Assembly (NCBI GenBank): GCA_946811695.1
Contig: OX328128.1
Location: forward strand, 81,412,917 to 81,476,916
Length of the DNA stretch: 64,000 nt
Reading direction: 5' to 3'
Origin: Gonocerus acuteangulatus
Taxonomy: Eukaryota; Arthropoda; Insecta; Hemiptera; Coreidae
Position 1 is the first letter of the stretch; the number at the start of each line of letters is the position of its first letter. Positions 22,516 to 32,907 of the stretch are shown piece after piece. The notes under the pieces are model-generated. The model worked only from the letters and a program-made list of their open reading frames with translations. It was not told where the DNA came from and searched no databases. The position numbers and the translations under genes were made by a program.

Positions 22516-22626
22516 AGGATGCTTTTATTCCTTGTCTGAATCTGAACTAAGACTGACGCTGCATCCTGGACAGTTTGTCGGCGAGTCAAAGGTACCTCCC
22601 TCTTTGGCCAATCACTTTCTCGGCAA

Positions 22627-23285
22627 GTTTCTTTTAAAAACATTGAACAATAGAAGTGATTAATATGGTTTCTGCCCGAATGAGAATGAAAAAGGAATTC
22701 TCCATTATTTGTAGGATTTTTCTAAGTGGATAAATTAAAGGAGAGAAAAATAGGAAGGGTCAGGCGTCTCCTTTTAATGAAGAAAGGAATCAATTGCTTT
22801 GGGTGGTTTGAAAAGGCCGCCTCGCCGACAAAGGGTTAGCTATCCTTGCTCTAGAGAAGAATAGACGAGCTCCCCTTCTTCTCGTCCGGTTCTATTTCAT
22901 CTTCACTCTTCACATCTAAGTGCCTTTCCATTCAATACTATTTTCCATTTGATTGCCTTCTTTGTCAATTCTCTTCCTCACCGTTGGATATACAGAATGA
23001 TATTATTTACATTTGGGTTCCCAGATGTTTCCCAGGTGAAACTTGTTAGGGATGGTTAGGTTTCGGAATCATTGATGTTTCACTCAAAGGAAAACGTTTA
23101 AAAAAACAACAACATTAAGGGCAAATACTACCTTGTTACTTTCTTTTACTTTTTATGGGCTTAAACGCTTCTTTTCCTAATCAAAAATAATATCCAAGAG
23201 TTTTAATAGAGAGAAGAGTTCTTAAATATACCAAAAATTCGATTTTTCCACTAAAGTCCCTAATCATTTCAAAATTAAAACCTTT
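22627..23285. other. Unassigned sequence
   Basis: No gene or recognised repeat seen. Composition is slightly less AT-rich around 22800-22900. Confidence 0.35.
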
Positions 23286-23420
23286 TTAGCGCGGTTACTC
23301 CCTATCTCCATAGGGAGAACCCGCTTATGAGGTTGACCTCACGACGCAATCCGGAAGTGCCGACTAGAAACTTTCACGTTTCAGGCCCTATAGATCACGA
23401 AAATATAGGTGGCTCAAATT

Positions 23421-23477
<57 letters not shown>

Positions 23478-24075
23478 TACTTACTACTTACGTATTAGCG
23501 TCAAAGCAGGAGGTTAATGAGGCGGGTCTCGTTCAGAGATCTGGATCATGGATAACGCATTTCTATTGGTCAATCTCTATCAGAGATATCATCTATTGTG
23601 TTTATAGTAACCATCTTGTCCCCTTTGTCTTTTTAACGAAATTCATTTGTGCTTTATTTACCCACGCAATTGTTGTTTTTTTTTGTTACGCGATTTCAGT
23701 TTCTGTGCGAGATAGCGACATCAGAATAGCTAGGATGAAAGCTAATTTTTCGAAGCGATGCCAAATTGTTTATCAGTCCATTATCCAGCGAAAAACCATC
23801 CTTGATCTATATTATCAACGAGTTGGATTGACTAGAGTTTAGATATAATCTTGAGCGAGCGTAGCGAGCGGAAACGCATAGCAATTATGCTATTAATATA
23901 AGTGCTACGCGTTTTCGCTAGCTAAAGGTTATATCAAAACTCTAGTTAACCTAAATCATTGATAATCCCGTCGCCATATTGGCGAAATCTGATTTGATTC
24001 CTGATTGACACGGTGTAGATCCAGTTCTCTGAGACCCGGCTCTTTAACCTGCTTTGACGCTAATACGTAAGTACC

Positions 24076-24143
<68 letters not shown>

Positions 24144-24260
24144 TTATATATATGCTTGTCTGTTAACGCTCTAGCGAGCTCAAAAATTGCCCGATTTTGA
24201 TGAAATTTGGTACAAAAATCTGTCTTCTAATTTGAAAGGTCAAGTTCGTTAACCAGCAGA
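23286..24260 (-). mobile_element. Family 1 repeat, partial copy, interrupted by element Z
   Basis: The 3' end, read on the minus strand, finishes with GCGCTAA at 23286. The hairpin and 'cttccggattg' lie just inside. Family 1 sequence resumes at 24080-24260 beyond element Z, which sits in the (AT)n tract. Confidence 0.72.
23476..24075. mobile_element. Merlin-type MITE Z inserted in (AT)n
   Basis: Ends are GGTACTTAC and its inverse, followed by 'gtattagcgtcaaagcagg' on both sides, with one 7-bp duplication on the left. Because it sits in (AT)n, the target duplication is ambiguous. It contains the 'gagcgagcgtagcgagcgg' module shared with the large Merlin element. A frame ending at 23842 has no recognised domain. 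Confidence 0.7.
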
Positions 24261-24411
24261 ATTCGCTGGTCTTTTTTTTAAGTTGATTACAAAAGTGCTA
24301 AAAGTGGTCTTAGTGACTTCATTTTGACGAGTCTACCACACTGTAAACTTTTCCAAGTCTGGGTTGGGCGCTTTATTACACACGTAGGATCTAAACCTGT
24401 CGTTCTAACGC

Positions 24412-24735
24412 GGTTCCCTTTTTTCATTACAAAACTCAGATACTTTATTTTATTCAGAAGATTATATATAGAATCAAAGGAAAATGATTTTGTCCGACAG
24501 AAGAGAGGGCGCGATCATCGTGTCGGACGGCCTCAATATGTCTCTCTAGGGCGGTATGGTTTTTTTATTACACCACACCTAATTTTTAGTTTCATTTACT
24601 AAAAATGGCCTAAGGATGATAGTCCATTACTTGTCCGACAAATTTTCGGTCTCCTTTCTCCAGTCCGACAACCTGAATATGTCACTCACGGGAGGTTACG
24701 TTTTTCGATTACAAAATTTCGGACAAAACACACGT
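24412..24735 (+). repeat. Repeat with recurring GTCCGACA motifs, copy 1
   Basis: This block is the inverse of 27045-27338, about 2.3 kb away, with over 90% identity by eye. The octamer 'gtccgaca' or its complement recurs several times here and up to 24810. Copy 2 abuts the 5' end of family 1 copy B. No protein is recognised. Confidence 0.8.
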
Positions 24736-25770
24736 AATAGATTAATACATTTGTGAGCAAAATACAGCGATGTCCGACAAAATTAGTGGATCATTTTGTC
24801 AGTCCGACAAAGAATGTTAAAACGATTAATCCTTCATGGAAGTCGATTTCGTGTATAATTACAGCTGCAAACATTACGTAAATTAATTTTGATTTTTTCT
24901 TCAGTAAATTATTTTGTAGTTTACTTAATTCATAATCTGTCAGGGGATAATTGTGAAATTTGTTATTTTTCCACACAGCAAAAACTTTCTTTTTTTTTTT
25001 TTAATTCATTAAATCTCATCAGAAATAAGGAAGTGAATGTTAGTTCAACCTCGTGATTATTAATTTACTAAAGAAACAATACTAGCTTACACGTTTTTTG
25101 TATCCCCTGAAAAGTCGTGAGAATTGGATATAACCGGGTTTGAATGTCGATGCTGTGCTCATAAATAAATTATATCATTATATCGATGTGCTCATAAATA
25201 AATTATAAAAAAAAAAAAAATGTCGATGCCTTACTTACTTAATAAATTTTATGTATTAAATACAAATAAATTTATTGAAGCTGACAAAAGTATTAAAAAT
25301 AAGTCTGTTATTGATAAAACGATATTCTCAGTGTAAACCATCACTACCCGAATTATAACTTTCGTGAAAATTTTCTTCATCACTGTCGCCTAGAGTATTT
25401 GAACTGACATCACCATCAGCAGTAGATTCTGAACTAATGTTAATTAAAGGTATATGAAGTCATGTTTTTGAAAATTAGTTTACGATTTTTTAAAAATGTC
25501 TATAGTATACCAATGTTTTACGTGGGGATATCACTTGGACTTTGAGGCCCATTAAAATTCTCTTTAGAACGTTTTTTTTTTTTGAGACGTTGCCAAGCTT
25601 TGCAATGGTCAACTTCCACTTAGCACGATTTTCCCCCAAAAAACATATTCCGGTGGACGGATTCTGCTGGTTAACGAATTTGACCTTTAAAATGAGACAA
25701 ACTATTTTTTTAGAAAATATCGTAAAGACGGACAATCTTTCAGTCCGTGAAGAGCGAACAGAAATATGTA

Positions 25771-25802
<32 letters not shown>

Positions 25803-25819
25803 ATATATATATATATATA
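24736..25819. other. Unassigned AT-rich sequence
   Basis: Contains diverged family 1 sequence around 25620-25770 followed by (AT)n and then the mariner-type MITE. The small frame at 24791-24976 (-) has no motif. Confidence 0.4.
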
Positions 25820-26167
25820 CAGGGTTTCCCCCCCCCCCCAAAAAAAAAAAAAATTCAGAAATCGATGCAGCATAAAAAAAGAAAAAAAATGTCCTTTGGC
25901 ATATATCGCATAAGTTTTTTGAAGTAATAACCCAAAATTCGGTTTGGGGTTGTTTTTGCGGAAATTAAAGTAGGAGGGAGTATGGGGAGGGGGTGAGTGG
26001 AGGGGTTGAGGGATACAACATATTTATTTTATTTTTTTACAATTTTTATATAAGCCTTATGAAAGACGGCCTTTTCATTATTTCTATTGATTTTTTTTTC
26101 GTTTTTCTCGGAAACGAACAAAAAAAACGAACCCCGAAGTTTGTCTGTTTATTTTGGGGAAACCTTG
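25820..26167. mobile_element. mariner-type MITE
   Basis: Ends are cagggtttcccc and ggggaaaccttg (11 of 12 inverted matches), each flanked by TA (25818-25819, 26168-26169). A TA target and CAGGGT-type terminus are characteristic of the Tc1/mariner group. 348 bp, no transposase. Homopolymer C13 and A13 follow the left end. Confidence 0.68.
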
Positions 26168-26421
26168 TATCTGCAGTAGACTCACCCTTTTCCGGCGTTC
26201 TCTTAACCTACGCTCTCTCTAATCCGGCGGTCTCCAAAAGGATGAGTGACGGATCTCGGAACTCGCCGGAGCTAGACGGGCTCGAGTGTTCCCAGAAAAC
26301 CTTCCTTTCCTAGTTTCCTTGTTTCGTGGTATTTCATTGAATGGATGCCCAAGAAGACAAATATGTTTCGTTTTAGAGGTAGGAACTTGTGATTCTACAA
26401 AGAAAATAAATGTTTTTACTG

Positions 26422-26679
26422 CATGGGCGTATATAGGAAATAATTTCGGGTGGGGCTGGGAAAATTTCGGGGGGGGCTGAGACCATTTCCGGGGTATGGA
26501 ATATGAAAAATTTAGAATTTGGAATAGTTTTAGGCATCTAAAACGCTATTAAGCCTAAAATAAACTATTTTTCATTCACTAAGTGACCTTATTTAACTTT
26601 TTTTTAAGGTTTTAATGACACATTTTTACCATGAAATGAAAATTTCAGGGGAGGGGGGCTGCAGCCCCCTCAGCCCATG
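26422..26679. mobile_element. hAT-type MITE, copy 1
   Basis: Ends are catgggcgtatat and cagcccatg, flanked by the perfect 8-bp duplication ttttactg (26414-26421, 26680-26687). G/C-rich arms ('gggaggggggctgcagcccc') fold internally. The right terminus is imperfect compared with copy 2. An 8-bp target and CA-GGGCG ends suggest the hAT superfamily. Confidence 0.8.
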
Positions 26680-26746
26680 TTTTACTGTATATATATTTAT
26701 ATATATAGTTATTTTCATGATATATGCGTTGTGAAACGTGTAATTT

Positions 26747-26830
26747 TCTAGTTGGCACCTGCGGATTGCGTCAGAGGTTAACCTCAAAAAGGGCTCTCCT
26801 CCCTATGGAGGGAGGGAGGAAACGTGCTGA
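26747..26830 (+). repeat. Family 1 repeat, 3' end fragment
   Basis: It has the hairpin 'ctcctccctatggagggagg' and terminus GTGCTGA, a CTRR variant of the CTAA end. The 'cacctgcggattg' segment upstream matches family 1. Confidence 0.65.
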
Positions 26831-27044
26831 AAGGGAACTCGCCGGTTAACACGATTTTGCGCGCGCTTTAGTACCACTTTCAAAATTTAACAAATTGGGA
26901 AAAAATTGATTTATTATTATTTTTAATTATAATTAATTATTATAATAATAATTATTAGTTTTTATCAGCTGGCGTCTTTTATTTTGTCGGACACCTATTT
27001 TTTTAAGATACATGTTGTATTTGAAACAGAAGGAAATTGATCTC

Positions 27045-27338
27045 ATAACTATTGTAATCGAAAAACGTAACCTCCGTGAGTGACATATTCAGGTTGTCGG
27101 ACTGAAGAAAGGAGACCGAAAATTTGTCGGACAAGTAATGGACTATCATCGTTAGGCCATTTTTAGTAAATGAAACTAAAAATTAGGTGTGGTGTAATAA
27201 AAAAACCATACCGCCCTAGAGAGACATATTGAGGCCGTCGGACACGATGATCGCGCCCTCTTTCTTTGTCATCATTTTCCTTTGATTCTATATATAATCT
27301 TCTGAATAAAATAAAGAATCTGAGTTTTGTAATAAAAA
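27045..27338 (-). repeat. Repeat with recurring GTCCGACA motifs, copy 2 (inverted)
   Basis: Reverse complement of 24412-24735. It ends directly against the family 1 5' terminus at 27341. Confidence 0.8.
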
Positions 27339-27340
27339 AA

Positions 27341-29874
27341 AGTCCGACTCGCAGGAACTGCAGCATCTTAGCGCGGTTCCGTTCATGTCCCTAGTGCCAT
27401 TTGATAAGCTTAGAAACGAAATAAACTTATTTTTTTTTTATATATCTCGTGAAAATTGTCAAAATCCTCTCGAACATCTCGAATAAAAGTGATATTTAGG
27501 CGTCAGGGACACCGACAGTAGCTAACTTTTACACAGAAGCGGAAATTACAGAATCTGGCTCTCATTCTAAAGCAAAGCTCTATAAATCAATACAAAATAT
27601 GCCTAATAAAGCCTTTCTAGAGGATACAGAAGCATGGGCGTATATGAGGGGGGGGGGCTGAGGGGGCTGCAGCCCCTCCCGAAATTTTGAATTGATGATA
27701 AAAACTTCTCGTAAAACCCTTAAAAATAAATTAAATAAGATCACTTAGTTCATAAAACATATTTTATTTTACGTGTAATAGCGTTTTAGTTGCCTAAAAC
27801 TATTCCAAGCTCTAAATATTTAGTATTCCATACCCTGGAAATGGTCTCAGCCCCCCCCCGAAATTGTTTTTATATACGCCCATGTACAGAAGGATCAAGA
27901 AGAAGTACACAAGATTGAGTAGAATACCCTGCCTAATATAGCCTATATAGAATAATATGCCGAATAAACCCTATCTAGTAAATACACAAGGACAAATAAA
28001 AGTCTTGACGAATAACAAGTCAAGAAAAAAACTTTATTTAACAAAATAAAACAAAGTTTAGTTGCCCAACTAAAATAGAATAATATACCTAATTAAGTCT
28101 ATGGAGTAGACACAAATGGACCAAAAACAAGTCTTGTGGAATATTGTTTTTTTTTTTCTAATTAAATACTTTTTATCAATATTTAGTATATAACCTTTGT
28201 TGAAAACTATTGATTGCTAATTGATGAATCGGTTTACAACTAAGTAGTCTTTATGAATATTTAGTATATAACCTATGTTTGGATCTGTGTTTTTGGGGTG
28301 CTCTCCGCCTAGGCTTTGTATTTGTGTCGGCAGATACCTGGGGTATATTTACAGCTCTTGAGGATTAACTCTTAGCAGGTAAATTTCTTGCGGCCCCCTT
28401 GTTTCTACGGGCATTGAACCGCCATATTCGCTCATAGTATCTAACCGTTGTGAAGTTTATTTTTTGGATTTAGGACTTAATATACATATGTAGACTAAAT
28501 CATAGCAAGAAGTAATCCTCCGTCGTCGGTTCTTAACTATGTAGACTCGCTAATGTTATCCAGTCTTAGATACATCGTATTTAAAATCCACAGTAAAAAC
28601 ACGACATTTCATCAGAATCCCCTGCTGAATAAAACTTATATAGAATAATATGCAAAATAAAGCCTATCTAGTAGATAAAAATAGAGGAAAAAAGCCGTTC
28701 GTGGTGGTAGAAAATTTTAAAAGTATTTCGCTCAGAAATCTCCGAAATATTGTCACTAATTTTACGTATCCTGTTTTATAGCCAAATAGATTTATATTCT
28801 ATAATCAATAAGAAAAACCTACTAACAATAAAAAACTATTAGTAACAGATGAAAATAGGGAATACCAAGAATAATTCTAAAGAACGAAATCAACACCAGT
28901 ACTGTAATCTAGATATTCATACGGCATCTTCGAATTCTAACAAACAAAATATTGATTCTAATTATACGTATCCTGTTTTATTGACAAATACATTTGACTA
29001 CTATAAGCAATTAAAAACACTAGGGAATATGCCAAAGAACTCGGAGTAGGAGCCTCGACAGTTTCAAGACATTTGAAGGAAATCGACAAATCCAAAACTG
29101 ACATTTCATACGGTACAGCCTGATATATTTTTAACAATGAATTGTTTTTCTTATTTTAATTAATCTGTTTTATTGTCAAATACATTATCCAACTTTAAGC
29201 AATTAAAAAATAACAAGGAATAAAAACAAACAAAAAAGAACCGTTCGTATAAACGCAATCAATTACTTCAAAGTTTAAGCACTTATTTCTCCGATTGACA
29301 TCGCCTAATCAAAACTTTCATTAGAACCTTTTTTGTAGACCATTTAGTAAGCTTTCTAATGGTATTCTTCCGTTTCCCAAATTCTCAACCTTTTTCGAGA
29401 TATTAAGAAAAGTATACAAAGTTACCAAAACTTTTTTATGTCTGTTAATAAAATATTTTATTCCAACCCTTCCTTAACTCCAAACGCAACCAAAATTTCA
29501 ACATATTTGTTTTAATGAAATTAGAACATGTAGTAAATGTTTCAACTGAATCCCATGATTCTAAGTACCCAAACCAAAAACGGCATTCAAAAATTATTTT
29601 TTCAGTTTTCTTAAAAACGGTTAAAGCTATCGCCTTGAAAATGGTTCCATTCGTTTTCCTAGCCCAAGAAGCCTATAAAAAGAGTACTTACAAGCTTATG
29701 AACTCAAAAACGTAAGCGTTACGATTTTTTTTGCGCGAATTTCGCCCCAAATGCCATCTTCCAGTGGGCGGATTTTCCTGGTTAACGAACTTGACCTTTC
29801 AAATTGGACGACGGATTTTTGTACCAAATTTCATCAAAATCGGACCATCAGGGAAGCCAGAAATGAGCGAACAG

Positions 29875-29945
<71 letters not shown>

Positions 29946-30083
29946 CAAATTTGAACTACCATCATTTTCGGTTCCCAGAGGTTCTGAAACGCAAAATTTT
30001 CTAGTCGGCACTTCCGGATTGTTTCATTGTATCAACCCTATAAGCGGGGTTCCTCCCTATGAGGGAGGGAGGAACCGCGCTAA
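27341..30083 (+). mobile_element. Family 1 Helentron-like repeat, full copy B
   Basis: It starts agtccgactcgcaggaactg and ends ggaaccgcgctaa, collinear with copy A. A hAT-type MITE interrupts it at 27633-27884. A further 50-60-bp difference from copy A lies near 28020-28080. (AT)n at 29879-29943 sits about 140 bp before the end, as in copy A. Small frames (28849-29049, 29515-29715) recur in copy A only in part and have no domain. Confidence 0.7.
27633..27884. mobile_element. hAT-type MITE, copy 2, in family 1 copy B
   Basis: The terminal repeats catgggcgtatat and atatacgcccatg are perfect inverses. The target tacagaag is duplicated at 27625-27632 and 27885-27892. The uninterrupted site is visible in family 1 copy A near 17038-17046, which proves the boundaries. 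Confidence 0.88.
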
Positions 30084-31217
30084 AAAGGACGCTGTACTGG
30101 GGACTATAGAGTAATTTGGAGTTACTAAAAATGATTAACAAGTATTCGGCAATTTTTTTACAGGACCCAATAAAAAGCAGAAATTATTGTTATATCTCGA
30201 TGGAAGGGAGATAGGACCCTCAATTCCTCCTCCAATTATAAGTTACGAGCCCAATCCCTGACCCCCCCCCCCTTGCCACATTTCCGATTAGCGTTTTTTC
30301 CCCACCTTGGATATGCGTAATAAATTGCCTTTCCGCCGAAATACAGCCTTTTCCTGCCCAATAATTTCAGGAGATACAGATGCTGTCAAGGGCGAAGCAC
30401 AATGAAAATCTGGAGAGCAAAAGAGAAAAATTCGGCAAAACCGTGTAGCAATTAAAATTTATAGTCGGTTGGATTCGGAGCATATCCAGGTTTGATGATT
30501 CTCCCGAAATTATTATTGAAAGAAATTGGGTAGAGCGGACCCATGAGGCCGTAAAATAGCAATAAAATATATATCTAAATCAGTCCTGTAACAAGCCATT
30601 AGGCATTTTGTAATAGATACATTAGATTTATCTGATTCATGAGCATAGGGCACTCTAGGGAGATAATGCAATCAGTATCATACTTCGGGCGCCAAATGTT
30701 CCCCTTTGCAAGAACTGAGGGTGCCTAGGGACAGTCTGGGAGGCCAATTTTCTTGAATCTTCTTGAATTCTTGAACGACGACACTATAAGAGAATATATT
30801 TCAGTGCCTGCCCTAGTTTCGAACTCAGATCCTCCAAACCATGAGTTGAGCCACTGATTGTTCCTAAACCACTGAAGGAAACTCACCCCCGTATATATGT
30901 CCTGTAACAAGCCAAGGGGGCCCAGAGGGGCTGCTACAGTAGAGGTGCCTGGTTCTCGAGCGTTTAACACTTCTTGTTATAACATTAATTATTTTCAAAG
31001 AGCTATTTCTAATAAAAGGTTCTTATCGGTGTACTCTCTGCTCGCAGTGGACTGATTCTCTTCCCGACATGACCAGCTATGATTGGTGAACGCAATTTAA
31101 TTGTATAATTGTTTTTATTTGTTATTTTTTTGACGTTTTATATATAAGATACTGAAATGATGTTTTAAAATCGAATAAAGAAACATTCAATTAAATTATA
31201 TCTATTAATGAATAATA
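30084..31217. other. Unassigned sequence
   Basis: No convincing gene. Around 30800-30940 (-) there is a tRNA-like B-box ('gagttcgaaact') with a weak A-box too close to it, so a SINE is possible but not supported. Confidence 0.35.
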
Positions 31218-31889
31218 CAGGGTGTCTATAAAAGAACTCCGGGGTTTTAAGACAAAATATTTTAATAAAGTAAAAAACGTACATACATGTTTTATACATG
31301 ATTAGAAAGCTTACATTTTCAAGATTTTTTAACAACTTAGTAAAGTTCAATGTGAGCTCCGTTAGTGGCACGGCACACGTCGAAACGGTATTCTACCTCT
31401 TCCCATGTCCTGGCGAGCATGTCTGAGGGAACGGACGCCACGCAATTCACTATTCGTTCCCTGAGATGGATAACATCTCGAATTTTCTCTGCATACTTCT
31501 TGATATGCCCCCAGAAGAAAAAGTCCAACGGAGTCATATCAGGGCTCCTTGGTGGCCATGGAATAGGTCTTTCCCTTCCAATCCACCTGTTACCGAAACG
31601 AGCGTCCAGTGACTCACGCACACGCAAACTGAAGTGTGGCGGCGCCCCATCTGCTCGCCCATTGCGTGGCGTCCGTTCCCCCAGACATGCTCGCCAGGAC
31701 ATGGGAAGAGGTAGAATACCGTTTCGACGTGTGCCGTGCCACTAACGGAGCTCACATTGAACTTTACTAAGTTGTTAAAAAATCTTGAAAATGTAAGCTT
31801 TCTAATCATGTATAAAACATGTATGTACGTTTTTTACTTTATTAAAATATTTTGTCTTAAAACCCCGGAGTTCTTTTATAGACACCCTG
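31218..31889. mobile_element. mariner-type fold-back element, 229-bp arms
   Basis: Flanked by TA at 31216-31217 and 31890-31891. Arms 31218-31446 and 31661-31889 are inverse copies with no length difference and only about one visible mismatch; the loop is 214 bp. The arms contain the end of the transposase gene plus the terminal repeat 'cagggtgtctataaaagaac'. So the 3' end of a mariner-type element has replaced its 5' end in inverted orientation. Confidence 0.88.
31337..31702 (-). pseudogene. mariner/Tc1-type transposase, C-terminal third
   Basis: The frame holds D-G-A-P-P-H-F near residue 18, W-P-P-R-S-P-D near residue 48, then T-P-L-D-F-F-F-W-G. These are typical of the IS630/Tc1/mariner DDE_3 domain around the third catalytic acid. 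The first two catalytic residues and the DNA-binding domain are absent. The first residues come from the opposite arm of the fold-back, so the annotated start is not native. Confidence 0.8.
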
Positions 31890-32076
31890 TATAACGTAGA
31901 TAAATATATAAAAATGAAATGGCTTTTTTAAAAATTGAATTTCAGAATCACTTTTTTTTTAAAAAATAAGCCTAATTGCAAAAACCACGTTGAAAAAATA
32001 AAGAATGTTATAAAAAGTAGTGTAAAACATTATTTTGATATTTATAATGAGAAAAACGTTATAGAAGAGTTACGCT

Positions 32077-32169
<93 letters not shown>

Positions 32170-32819
32170 AGTGTGTGTGTGTATTGAATGCCCTGTTTTT
32201 GTCGAAGCCTAAGGATTACCAAACATTGTAGCTGTATTCGTCACCTCTGAATAGACGTCAAGAGCTTCGTTTCCGCCCTATACAAAGGCAGGAAATGACG
32301 GGAAAGAAGCTTTGTCGCTGCCGAATAACAAGTTCAGACAACAATAAGGAATTTCCTGTACTAATGAAGTGCAAAGAGGACCTGGAATAATAGCCTTGTC
32401 ACGTGGGATTTTGGCGGGTGTCGGAGCTTTTCGTGCCAATTATAAGTTACGAGTTTCCCTTCATTTCTCGAAGGATCACTTTTCACCCTTGTCCTTGGGA
32501 AAATATATTTACCTCCTGTCTCTCTCTCCTCTTTTCCCTTCGGGTGGAAAACATTTTAGGAAGAAGGAACTAACTCCCATTGGATGAATTCATGGAGAAT
32601 TAGTGTTTGTTATCTCCGAGTTAAGGAAGGTCACAGGATTAAATAAACCTTCGCTCAATTCTCGCTTAAAATAGTCCAAAAAAATAAAATAATAGAAGTC
32701 CCTAACACAGAAAGGCGAGTATTTAAATAATGATGCGACGTTTTCCTCTTTTAAATTGGTTATAACTACACACTAAAATAATCAGCAAAACACATTTCCG
32801 GGGCTAATGCCAACCGATG

Positions 32820-32903
<84 letters not shown>
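31890..32903. repeat. Unassigned sequence with two long (AT)n tracts
   Basis: (AT)n lies at about 32080-32166 and 32820-32903. Between them no gene is recognised. Confidence 0.5.

Positions 32904-32907
<4 letters not shown>

Larger units (their letters stand above)
20420..22626. repeat. Interspersed repeat R, copy 2, split by two insertions
   Basis: Segments 20420-20530, 21161-21410 and 22524-22626 align in order to copy 1 at 14725-15290. The gaps are filled by a truncated Merlin-related element (20531-21160) and by a Merlin-type MITE with an 8-bp target duplication (21411-22515). Confidence 0.8.

Noticed and set aside
23327..23842. 171-residue plus-strand ORF
   Set aside because: It starts in a family 1 repeat, crosses (AT)n and ends inside MITE Z; no conserved domain.
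30725..30970. tRNA-derived SINE on the minus strand
   Set aside because: A B-box-like sequence exists but the A-box candidate is only about 27 nt away, too short, and no tail or second copy was seen.
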